A DNA stretch of 64,000 nucleotides from Begonia masoniana (lineage: Eukaryota; Streptophyta; Magnoliopsida; Cucurbitales; Begoniaceae): assembly GCA_022432975.1 (NCBI GenBank), contig CM039510.1, positions 28,635,201 to 28,699,200 on the forward strand. Direction: 5' to 3'. Shown piece after piece: positions 1 to 11,542 of this stretch (positions are counted from its first letter, which is position 1; each line of letters begins with the position of its first letter). The translations under genes and the position numbers were made by a program. A model generated the notes under the pieces. It ran no database searches. It was given only the letters and a program-made list of their open reading frames with translations, and was not told the origin of the DNA.

Positions 1-2928
1 TTCAAAAACAAGGTGAGGTAGAACTTCAAAATATTCCGGTAGTTCGAGACTTCTCAGAGGTCTTCCTAGATGACTTACCGGGATTGCCACCTGATTGTGA
101 GATCGAGTTCGAGATCGATGTGTATCCTGGTGCTGAACCAGTATCGAAGAATCCGTACCGTATGGCACCGATTGAGCTGAGGGAGTTGAAGGCTCAGATA
201 AAGGAATTGGTGGATAAGGGTTTTGTGCGCCCTAGTTTTTCTCCGTGGAGTGCTCCAATCTTGTTTGTTAAGAAGAAGGATGGGTCCCTACGAATGTGTA
301 TTGACTACCGTGAGCTGAACAAGTTGACTATCAAGAATAAGTACCCGTTGCCGAGAATCGATGACTTATTTGACCAACTACAGGGGGCTCGGGTATTTTC
401 TAAGATTGACTTGCGCTCCGGTTATTACCAGTTGAAGGTCAGAGCAAATGATATTCCAAAGACCGCCTTCAGGACCTGATACGGACACTACGAGTTCTTA
501 GTGATGTCGTTCGGGCTGACTAATGCTCCAGCGGCATTTATGGACCTGATGAACAGGATATTTCAGGATGTCTTGGATAAATTTGTGATCGTTTTCATCG
601 ACAACATACTAGTTTATTCCAGGAGTGAGGCCGAGCATGAGAAGCACTTGGCTATTGTACTGTCAATCCTAAAGCAGCATCAATTATATGCCAAGCTATC
701 AAAGTGTGAATTCTGGCTGAGCAGAATTAATTTCCTAGGCCACGTTGTGTCTGCAGAAGGAGTTTCGGTAGATCCGGCCAAGATTCGGGCTGTGAAAGAT
801 TGGCCCAGACCGAGGAACGCCAGTGAAGTGCGGAGTTTTATTGGATTAGCTGGTTATTACAGAAAATTCATCAAGGGGTTTTCTGTGATAGCAAAACCTA
901 TGACCAGCTTAACGAGGAAGGACATCAAGTTCAAATGGTCTGAAGTTTGTGAAATGAGTTTTCTGACGCTTAAACAGAAGTTGACCACTGCTCCTCTGTT
1001 AGTATTGCCAGTTGAAGACGGCAAATTCAGCGTGTACTGTGATGCGTCCAAGGTTAGCTTGGGATGTGTATTAATGCAAGAAGGGAAAGTTGTAGCATAT
1101 GCATCATGACAATTGAAGAACCATGAACAAAACTACCCTACTCACGACCTTGAGTTAGCGGCAGTTGTATTTGCGCTGAAAGTATGGAGACATCACCTAT
1201 ATGGACAATCATGTGAGGTGTTTTCTGACCACAAAAGTTTGAAGTACCTCTTTACCCAGAAAGAGTTGAATATGAGACAGAGACGGTGGTTAGAATTTGT
1301 AAAAGACTACGATGTTGAGATCAAATACTATCCTGGTAAAGCTAATGTGGTAGCTGATGCGCTAAGTAGAATGCCAGCTACTATGCAACCAGTAATGTCG
1401 GCCGTATCGATGCCTTTGAGGACGGAGATACAGAAGTTCGATATGGAGATAGTTTCTGGGCTATCGGCCATACTAGCAGACTTAACACTACGGCCCTCTG
1501 TCCTGGACATTAGTTAAGGAGGCCCAGAAGACCAATTCAAAGGAGATGGCTGACATGGTGAGCAAGGTACCAATGGCTTCTTCCGATTTCAGTTATTCGG
1601 GAGATGGTATTCTTAAGTTTAGAGATAGATGGTATGTTCCGAAAGATGAGGATTTACGGAAGAAAATCTTGTCAGAGGCCCACTCATCCCCTTTCTCTGT
1701 GCATCCTGGAAGCACGAAGATGTATCAAGACTTAAAACTTCACTTCTGGTGGCCGAATATGATGAATGAATTGGCCAAGTATGTGGAGTCTTGTATGATA
1801 TGTCAACAGGTCAAAGCTGAACATCAACGACCAAGTGGAACGCTTCAACCTCTTCCGATTCCCGAATGGAAGTGGGAGAATATCACAATGGACTTTGTTG
1901 TGGGCCTACCAAGAACAGCTAAGGGCCATAATAGCATATGGGTCATAGTGGACAGATTGACAAAGTCGGCCCACTTTCTACCTGTGAAGACGACGTACTC
2001 CATGGATCAGTATGCAGAGCTGTTTATTAGCGAGATTATTAAACTGCATGGCGTTCCGGTGTCGATTGTATCTGACCGAGATCCTAGATTCACATCGAGG
2101 TTCTAGAAAAGTTTGCAGAACTCCCTGGGCACCAAGTTGGATTTCAGCACGGCATATCATCCACAGACTGACGGACAATCTGAAAGAACAATCCAAATAC
2201 TGGAGGATATGCTAAGGTCGTGCGTACTGGAATTTCATGCTCCTTGGAGTAGATACTTGCCACTCGTGGAGTTTGCATACAACAATAGCTGTCAGGCTAC
2301 GATTGGTATGGCTCCATATGAGGCCCTTTACGGCAGAAAGTGTAGATCCCCGTTGTGTTGGGATGAAGTCGGAGAAACCAAGCTTATCAGCCCTGAGATA
2401 TTACAGCAGATGTCCGAGGTGATTGCCGCAATCAAACAACGAATAAAGATTGCTCAGAGTCGACAGAAAAGCTACGCAGATCACAGGAGAAGGGACTTGG
2501 AGTTCGCTAAAGGTGATGAAGTGTTCTTGAAGGTATCACCTTTCAAAGGCGTAATGAGATTCGGTAAGAAAGGAAAGCTCAGCCCACGGTTCGTTGGACC
2601 TTTTCCTATCATGAAGCGTGTGGGAAGCATGGCCTACCGACTACAGCTACCAGCGTCAATGGATGGTGTTCACAATGTCTTCCATGTTTCGATGCTGAGA
2701 AAATGTGTGCGAGATCCTACTCAGATCGTGAAGCAGGTGGACTTTGATATCATGCCGACACTAACGTATGAAGAAAGGCCTATACAGATATTGGATATGT
2801 CACTTAAAGTGTTACGCAACCGTGTAGTCCCATTGGTGAAAGTTTTATGGCGAAATCATAATGTAGAGGAAGCCACATGGGAAAGACAAGCGGATGTCAG
2901 GGCCCAATATCCAGAGCTATTCGCTTAG
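1..2928 (+). pseudogene. pol: RE1 pol fragment: RT, RNase H, integrase, chromodomain (broken)
   Basis: The reading frame is open from the left edge, so the gag and protease parts lie outside the window. In order it shows reverse transcriptase, RNase H ([35 protein letters not shown]), integrase zinc finger (H/H with CMICQQ), integrase core (ITMDFVVGLP, VSDRDPRF, HPQTDGQSERT) and a C-terminal chromodomain-like end (VLWRNHNVEEATWER). Breaks: in-frame TGA at 477-479 and 1107-1109, a frameshift near 1512 (the frame moves by one and a TAA follows at 1515), and TAG at 2104-2106. The RT catalytic FIDD box reads FIDN because codon 603-605 is AAC. The product would have copied and integrated the element; this copy cannot. 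Confidence 0.9.
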
Positions 2929-2968
2929 GCAAATTTTGGGGACAAAATTTCTGTTAAGGTGGGTGGAA

Positions 2969-3213
2969 TGTAACACCCGGCATTTTTGCCATGTAATAAT
3001 CTGTTGAATTATTGTATGGATTTAAATTGCCATAAATTCAATAACTATTTTGTTGTGAAGTTTTGGAACATGTAGTGTGGGGTGAACCAAACCAATTTGT
3101 AACCAAACTAGCGCTAAGTTTAAAATGCATGGAAGGGCAAATTGGAGAGAAATTAAGGTTGGTAGGAGATAGTCAATGGATAGCTGACACATGGCAGCTT
3201 GTTGAGGAAGTTA
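2969..3213 (+). repeat. RE1 3' LTR, piece 1
   Basis: It starts with TGTAACACCCGGC straight after a purine-rich stretch (AAGGTGGGTGGA). It ends at AGTTA, where RE2 begins. Homologous start sequences recur at 35146 and, in reverse, at 31303, 43088 and 58194. Confidence 0.85.
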
Positions 3214-5041
3214 TGTAACGCCCCGAGTTTTCTGAACCCAGTTTGTTACTCGTAAACTCGGATATTACTAAAAAAAAACTTGGACCGAAATTTAAACTTC
3301 CTTCGAAATTCAAATTTTAACGTTTGATAAAACATGAAAACTTGCAGCGGAAATCTTTGAGCAAAATAGAGTTGAGCAAAACTATGTAACAGTGTTTGAA
3401 TGATCACGTAAAATATTAAAAAAATAATTCAACCGGAAGGGATGAAAGTTTAGGCGTGAAATACTTGAAATTTATGAAAGTCAAACACATCATCCGAAGA
3501 ACGAAGTCAACCGGAAGGAACTGACGTAGAAAACAGAAGGCTTTTCTCTGATAACAAAACGACAAAGTTTCGACTACATCATCCGGTCACAAAACGACAA
3601 AGTTTCGGCTACATCATCCGGTCACGAAACGACAAGATACATCCTAGATCTACCAGTGACGTCAGCCGGATGATTTCCTCATCTGATCGACTTTACTCTA
3701 TATCCACCAGTGACGTCAGCCGGATGATTTCCTCATCCGATCGACTTTACTCTATATCCACCGGTGACGTCAGCCGGATGATTTCCTCATCCGATCGACT
3801 TTACTCTATAACCACCGGTCGCAAAATGACAAAAGTCCTACTTATATCTTCCGATAGACGACAGAACAACAACTCAACTACTCCATGCTACGCAAACACA
3901 ACTCTAATTACAGAAATGAAATTACTCGCATTACTGAAATCATTCAAATACCATTCTAACAAATGCATTACTTAAAACAATCCAGCAAGTGCCATCGTCA
4001 AATCTCAGCAGAATACCATTATCAGAAAAATTCAAAACATTTTCAAAATATTGAAACAACTACTGTCATGAGGACTCAACCTATTCAAATCAAAACGTTG
4101 TCAACTTCACCTTTACTCCAACAGACATCAGTTAAACTGCCTCATCAAATACCAGGTCCGTGGCATGAGTGTGCTCCCCCAACCAGCCTATCCTTCAATG
4201 AACTCAGAAGGCTCACCTGCTGTAACTTCTCCACCTACATCACAAAACTCATCTATTAGCCTAATGCTAAGTAAGTAAAGCAGTAATGGAATGAAATGCT
4301 GAAATATAAATTCCTAAACATGCAATTTCTACTTTCTCATCTCAGTTGCATTCACATACGTTCATAAGCTGATCTGATCCATCGGTTCCCTTGGGAAGTG
4401 GATCAATTTTCCCAAGGTCATACATCCTCTACTCGATTAAGGGGCGGATTAGTTCCCTTAATAGCTGAACTTATCCCTCTGTTCCCTTGGGAGTGGGATC
4501 AATTCTCCAAATGTCATACATCCTCTACTCGATTAAGGGGCGGATTAGTTCCCTTAATAGTTTGTCTGTCACATACAGTTTATACTTCACTATTCTTACA
4601 TGGAAATTCATTTTCGTAATCTTTCAAAAACATGATGCGTGACATGCAAAATCATTCTCAATATGCATAACCCTACTGTTTTGTGATGTAGGCCCGAAGG
4701 CACATGCATACTTTACTTACCTGGTCTCCTGGAAATCGTTCGGTTTCAACTACTCTGGAAACCCTGCTCACCTAGTTTGAGGAATGAGGATCGGAGAGGG
4801 AAATCGCCTGGAGCTCCGCTGTGCTTGAGCTGAATACCGAGAAGGAAAATGAGAGAAACAGTGGCGGCTAAACCTCATTAAACCCTCCATTAAATACGTT
4901 ATCCATTTATAAAATTGCTAATTACCCTTTTGTCCTTACATAGTTATTAACTAACCTAATCATTTTCTCCCTCAATTCTTCCATAAAATTAACACATTAT
5001 AATTGGCAATTAAATTTGGTTTAATAGAGCCGGGTGCTACA
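3214..5041 (-). repeat. RE2 3' LTR (left)
   Basis: This LTR of 1828 bp matches 9716-11542 with scattered substitutions and small indels. It contains three 54-bp tandem units each bearing TGACGTCA (from about 3656), a 96-bp duplicated hairpin block (about 4385-4560), and the splice-like leader signals described under findings. The plus-strand small frames inside it (for example 3670-3975, 3963-4259, 4398-4619) are repeat read-through and not genes. Confidence 0.92.
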
Positions 5042-5076
5042 ATCTACCCTCCTTAAAAGAATTTTGTCCTCAAAAT

Positions 5077-8000
5077 TTAGTACCTGAATAGTTCCGGATA
5101 TTGGTCCATCATGTCTTGCTGGCGCTCCCAAGTTGTCTCCTCAATATTTTGGTTGTGCCATAAGACCTTTACCAGTGGAACTTCTTTGTTGCGTAATACC
5201 TTCACTGCATAATCTAAGATTCTTACTGGTTTCTCCTCAAATGCAAGAGTAGGAAGGACTTCGATACTCTGCTGTTCTATAATCTGTGAAGGATCTCTAA
5301 CACATTTCTTTAGCATGGAAACATGAAGCACATTATGAATTCCCTCCAGAGAGGCTGGTAACTGAAGTTGATATGCTGACTTCCCAATTCTCTTCACGAT
5401 TTGAAAAGGTCCAATATATCTGGTGTTCAACTTGCCTCTTTTCCCAAATCTCACAACTCCTTTGAAAGGCGACACCTTAGGGAAAACCTCATTACCGGCA
5501 TCAAATTCTAATTCTCTTCGTCTTTTGTCTGCATAGCTTTTCTGCCGGCTTTGAGCTGTTAAGATCCTCTGTCGGATAAGAGCAATCTTTTCCACTGTCT
5601 ACTGCACAATGTCAGGACCAATCAACTGTGCTTCTCCAACTTCATCCCAATATAATGGAGATCTGCACTTACGCCCATATAATGCCTCGTATGGTGCCAT
5701 GCCTATTTTTGCTTGAAAACTGTTATTATAAATGAATTCAATCAATGGTATATACTTACTCCAAGAACCCTGAAATTCCAGCACACATGCACGAAGCATA
5801 TCCTCCAACGTTTGGATAGTTCTCTCGGATTGTCCATCAGTTTGAGGATGAAAGGCTGTGCTAAAACTAAGCTGTGTTCCCACAGCCTTGTGCATACATT
5901 TCCAAAACTTAGATGTAAATCTGGAGTCTCGGTCTGAAACTATGGTGCTTGGAACTCCATGTAGTCTAACAACCTCGTGCACATATAACTCAGCCAATTG
6001 ATCCATCGAGTATGTTATCTTTATTGGCAGAAAGTGAGCTGATTTGGTTAAACGATCAACTACTACCCAAATTGCATCGTGACCTTTTGTTGTTCTAGGT
6101 AATCCTATAACAAAATCCATAGTTATTTGTTCCTATTTCCATTCGGGAACTGGTAAGGGTTGTAATGTTCCAGCAGGCCTCTGATGTTCAGCTTTGACTT
6201 GCTGGCAGACCAGACATGACTCCACGTACTCCGCCACACATCTCCTCATACCTGGCCACCAATAATGTTGCTTGAGATCTCTGTACATTTTCGTACCTCC
6301 AGGATGAACTGAAAATCTGGAGGAATGTGCCTCAAATAGGATTTCCTTTCTAAGTTCAGTATCAGATGGAACAAACCATCTATTTCGAAACTTGAGAATT
6401 CCATCAGCTGAGCAGTTGAAATCCGACTTGTCAGTAGAATCTATGCGCAACTTATACTTATTGCATTCAGCGTCATTCATTTGAACTTCCTTTATTTTCT
6501 CCAAAATAGTAGGCCTCAAGGACATGGCCGAAAGCATGGCTGACACACTAGATACAGCTTCCAGGTTAAATCTTTGGAATTCTATCTCTAAGGCTATTGG
6601 TATGTTTAAAATCAATGCAGAGATTGAAGGAGTCACTCTACTCAAAGCATCAGCCACAACATTCGCCTTGCCAGAGTGGTACTTAATCTCAAAATCATAA
6701 TCTTTGACAAACTCTAACCACCTACGTTGCCTCATATTCAGTTCTTTCTGCGTGAAAATGTATTTCAGACTTTTATGATCCGAAAATATCTCACAAACTT
6801 GTCCATACAGGTAGTGCCTCCAAATCTTTAATGCAAAAACCACAGCAGCTAATTCTAAGTTATGTGTGGGGTAATTCTTTTCGTGTACTTTTAACTGCCT
6901 AGAGGCATAAGCTATAACCTTTCCATCTTACATCAAAACACTACCAAGTCCAACCTTGGAAGCATCACAATAAATACTGAATTTACCATTTTCGACAGGA
7001 AGAGTTAAAATTGGGGCATTGGTCAGTTTTTGCTTTAAGGTCTGGAAACTAGATTCACATTTATCAGTCCAATTATACTTCACATTTTTCCTTGTCAACA
7101 TAGTAAGGGGTGTGGCAATCTTTGAAAATCCCTCGATGAATTTCCTATAATATCCTGCTAACCGAAGAAAACTCCTGATATCAGAAGCATTCTTTGGTTG
7201 GGGCCATTCCTTAACAGCTTGAACCTTAGCTGGGTCAACAGATATCCCATCTCCAGAGATGACATGTCCTAAAAAGTGAACTCTGTCCAACCAAAAATCA
7301 CACTTAGAAAATTTGGCATAAAGTTGGTGCTGCCTCAGCAATCCTAACACCAAGCTTAGGTGTCTTGCATGCTCATCCTTAGTTCTAGAATAGATTAAAA
7401 TGTCATCTATGAATACAATGACAAACTTGTCCAAATACTCGCAAAACACCCTATTCATGAGATCCATGAAGGCTGCTGGCGCATTTGTCAAACCAAAAGA
7501 CATAACCAAAAACTCATAATGCCCATACCTTGTGCGAAAGACAGTCTTTGGGATATCTTCAGATTTAACCTTCAACTGGTAATAACCGGACCTAAGGTCA
7601 ATTTTTGAGAAAACTCTTGAACCCTTAAGCTGATCAAATAAATCATCGATCCTCGGCAGTGGATACTTGTTCTTGACAGTTAGCTTATTCAATTCTCTAT
7701 AGTCTATGCACATACGCATTGATCCATCCTTCTTTTTGACAAAAAGGACAGGTGCACCCCATGGTGAAAAGCTAGGGCATATGAACCCCTTTTCCAACAA
7801 GTCCTCTAACTGTTTCTTCAACTCTTTAAGTTCTGTTGGTGCTAGTCTATATGGATTCTTAGATACTGGCTCAGCGCCGAGGTAAACATCTACCACGAAT
7901 TCAATTTCCCTATCCGGTGGCAAACCAGGAAGGTCATCTAGAAATGCTTCTGGAAAATTTTGGACAACTAAAACATCCTTGGGGTTCGATTTTTCTACAG

Positions 8001-9561
8001 TTTGTGTGTCTAAAACACTGGCCAAAAAGCACAAATATTCTCTGCAAGGGGAGGGTCTACAACTAACAGAAGTCATTACAGTCATTTCCTTACTCTTCTT
8101 TAGGGCTTGGAAAGTATGGTTTAAACCACTAGAGGGGTGAAAACTAACTATTCCAGTTCTATAATCTATAGTGGCATAATGCTTAAACAACCAATCCATT
8201 CCTAGGATCACATCAAATCCCATTATGTCCATAACAATAAGATCAGCAGGCAAATTCATGTTCCCTACTAACACCACACTATCAGGCATCATTTGACTGG
8301 AGTGCATGTGCTCACCAGAAGGTAATGCTACGTTATACACATGCTCAGAAGGAGTAAACCGTACATCTAACTTATCAGCAAATGTAGAGGCTATAAAAGA
8401 ATGAGTTGCACCTGAATCTATCAAAGTAAAAGCAGGTACAGAGTTAATCAATATAGTACCTGACACTACAGCAGGCTGGTCCTCACCACCTGACTCCATC
8501 ATGGAGAATATTCTTGGCTTAATCCTGGCAGGGCCACCCTTCAAAGCTGGGCAGTCTCTGTTGACATGGCCAACCTTGTTGCAATGGAAACATCGAACGA
8601 TCCGGGGCTTTGGGCAATCCTTGTACAAATGTCCAACCTCTTCACAGTTAAAACACTTACTCGATCCAAATCTACACTCACCCGAGTGATTCTTTGAACA
8701 TTTCGGGCATTGAGGAAACTTCTGGGTATTCAGTACCCTCTTTCCAGATCCTTGGTTACTTTGGCCTTCACTTGGCCTCTTCTCTCCCCTCTGATGGTGT
8801 GGCTGGATACACTTTTGCGAAACCTCCTTTGGTCTAGCACACTTCCCTTCAGCTTCTTCCACTTTCAGAGCAGTGGACACAACTTCACTGAACGTTAAAC
8901 CTTTAATGCCACAGAATTTGACTCCTCGATAAATCTCCGGCTTCAGTCCATGCACAAATTTGAACACCTTATCCTCGTCCTTATGAGCAAAATGTCCAGC
9001 AAACCTGGACAAGGACTCAAATTGCCTACTGTACTCTGCCACCGACCTTGTCTGCTTCAAATTCAGAAACTCCAACTTCTTTGCGGTTTAGACCGTGCTG
9101 TTAAAATATTTCTCATAAAAGATGTCCTTAAACTGTGACCAAGTCATAGTCAGAATGTCAGTGGTGGTTTCAACTGTTTCCCACCATAGTTGAGCTTCAC
9201 CAGCCAAATGGAACGTGGCCAACGTGACTTTGTCCTCTTCTCCAATATTGGCACACCTAAACATACTCTCAATTTTTCTAAGCCAACCGTCAGCAATAAC
9301 TGGATCAGTTGACTGACCATCAAACGTAGGTGGTCTCAGTCTCCGGAATCTATCTCCAGAATGTTCACTGCTAGAACCCGAGTTGGCACTTCCTTGTGTC
9401 TCCCGGCTCAACAGCACTCCTCATTGGTTAGACTGTTGACGTACTATATCAGTCTGCTGACGCATCAATTCTGTCAGCTGCCTAATTACACTAGAGTCCT
9501 CCTCCCGCCTCGGACTTGGTATCTCCCTTGGTTACCTTGGTCTTCCTGGTCGTCTAGACAT
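5077..9561 (-). pseudogene. gag-pol: RE2 gag-pol polyprotein (interrupted by stops)
   Basis: One minus-strand frame runs from an ATG at 9561 to a TAA at 5077, with no frameshift. Order: gag (RFRRLRPPTFDG, QLWWETV), two CCHC zinc knuckles ([28 protein letters not shown], near 8655-8560), protease (DSGATHSF, near 8418), RT with intact FIDD (7402-7413), RNase H, integrase (VSDRDSRF, HPQTDGQSERT) and a chromodomain-like end. In-frame stops occur near 9525, 9421, 9085, 6925, 6130 and 5597. By comparison with RE1 and RE3, the ones I could align replace Gln or Trp codons, as expected from C-to-T change on either strand. The longest unbroken piece (9075-6928) spans gag through RNase H. Confidence 0.92.
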
Positions 9562-9700
9562 TTGCTATATTCCTGCACAAAGTTAATTATACTCTTAAAT
9601 ACCTAGTAGCTAAGGTTAAGGTAAACACTTACAGTTGTTGGAGTACCTCCATGCAACGATTGGCACTGATGAGTAATCTTTTAAACAGTTTAACTGAATG

Positions 9701-9712
9701 TCTCTGATACCA
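9701..9712 (-). other. RE2 primer binding site (initiator tRNA-Met)
   Basis: The minus strand reads TGGTATCAGAGA, complementary to the 3' end of plant initiator tRNA-Met. It lies 3 bp from the internal edge of the right LTR, which fixes the right LTR as the 5' LTR. Confidence 0.9.
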
Positions 9713-9715
9713 TAC

Positions 9716-11542
9716 TGTAACGCACCGAGTTTTCTGAACCCAGTTTGTTACTCGTAAACTCGGATATTACTAAAAAAAACTTGGACCGAAATTTAAACTT
9801 CCTTCGAAATTCAAATTTTAACGTTTGATAAAACATGAAAACTTGCAGCGGAAATCTTTGAGCAAAATAGAGTTGAGCAAAACTATGTAACAGTGTTTGA
9901 ATGATCACGTAAAATATTAAGAAAATAATTCAACCGGAAGGGATGAAAGTTTAGGCGTGAAATAATTGAAATTTATGAAAGTCAAACACATCATCCGAAG
10001 AACAAAGTCAACCGAAAGGAACTGACGTAGAAAACAGAAGGCTTTTCCCTGATAACAAAACGACAAAGTTTCGACTACATCATCCGGTCACAAAACGACA
10101 AAATTTCGGCTACATCATCCGGTCACGAAACGACAAGATACATCCTACATCTACCGGTGACGTCAGCCGGATGATTTCCTCATCCGATCGACTTTACTCT
10201 ATATCCACCGGTGACGTCAGCCGGATGATTTCCTCATCCGATCGACTTTACTCTATATCCACCGGTGACGTCAGCCAGATGATTTCCTCATCCGATCGAC
10301 TTTACTCTATAACCACCGGTCGCAAAATGACAAAAGTCCTACTTATATCTTCCGATAGACAACAGAACAACAACTCAACTACTCCATGCTACGCAAACAC
10401 AACTCTAATTACAGAAATGAAATTACTCACATTACTGAAATCATTCAAATACCATTCTAACAAATGCATTACTTAAAACAATCCAGCAAGTGCCATCGTC
10501 AAATCTCAGCAGAATACCATTATCAGAAAAATTCAAAACATTTTCAAAACATTGAAACAACTACTGTCATGAGGACTCAACCTATTCAAATCAAAACGTT
10601 GTCAACTTCACCTTTACTCCAACAGACATCAGTTAAACTGCCTCATCAAATACCAGGTCCGTGGCATGAGTGTGCTCCCCCAACCAGCTTATCCTTCAAT
10701 GAACTCAGAAGGCTCACCTGCTGTAAATTCTCCACCTACATCACAAAACTCATCTATTAGCCTAATGCTAAGTAAGTAAAGCAGTAATGGAATGAAATGC
10801 TGAAACATAAATTCCTAAACATGCAATTTCTACTTTCTCATCTCAGTTGCATTCACATACGTTCATAAGCTTATCTGATCCATCTGTTCCCTTGGGAAGT
10901 GGATCAATTTTCCCAAGGTCATACATCCTCTACTCGATTAAGGGGCGAATTAGTTCCCTTAATAGCTGAACTGATCCCTCTGTTCCCTTGGGAGTGGGAT
11001 CAATTCTCCCAATGTCATACATCCTCTACTCGATTAAGGGGCGGATAAGTTCCCTTAATAGTTTGTCTGTCACATACAGTTCATACTTCACTATTCTTAC
11101 ATGGAAATTCATTTTCGTAATCTTTCAAAAACATGATGCGTGACATGCAAAATCATTCTCAATATGCATAACCCTACTGTTTTGTGATGTAGGCCCGAAG
11201 GCACATGCATACTTTACTTACCTGGTCTCCTGGAAATCGTTCGGTTTCAACTACTCTGGAAACCCTGCTCACCTAGTTTGAGGAATGAGGATCGGAGAGG
11301 GAAATCGCCTGGAGCTCCGCTGTGCTTGAGCTGAATACCGAGAAGGAAAATGAGGGAAACAGTGGCGGCTAACCCTCATTAAACCCTCCATTAAATACGT
11401 TATCCATTTATAAAATTGCTAATTACCCTTTTGTCCTTACATAGTTATTAACTAACCTAATCACTTTCTCCCTCAATTCTTCCATAAAATTAACACATTA
11501 TAATTGGCAATTAAATTTGGTTTATTAGAGCCGGGTGCTACA
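9716..11542 (-). repeat. RE2 5' LTR (right)
   Basis: This 1827-bp LTR is the partner of 3214-5041. It should carry the element's promoter on the minus strand. Three TGACGTCA-bearing 54-bp units lie at about 10157-10318. The leader splice-like pair on the minus strand is a donor at 11221 and an acceptor at 10736. Confidence 0.92.

Larger units (their letters stand above)
3214..11542 (-). mobile_element. RE2: complete Ty3/gypsy chromovirus, minus strand, nested in RE1 LTR
   Basis: Two nearly identical LTRs (3214-5041 and 9716-11542, 1828 and 1827 bp) flank one minus-strand gag-pol frame. Read on the minus strand each LTR starts TGTAGCACCCGGC and ends GCGTTACA. The primer binding site lies 3 bp inside the right LTR (9701-9712). 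The polypurine tract (AAGGAGGGTAGAT on the minus strand) abuts the left LTR. The flanking 5-mers are agtta (3209-3213) and tgtta (11543-11547), an imperfect TSD with 4 of 5 matching. Rejoining the flanks restores the RE1-family LTR as seen in the solo copies. The element is structurally complete but its coding frame has several stops, so movement would need proteins from elsewhere. Confidence 0.92.

Noticed and set aside
3670..4259. Small plus-strand frames, repeated at 10171-10760
   Set aside because: They are on the antisense strand of the RE2 LTR and include the 54-bp repeats; the repetition is LTR identity, not gene duplication.
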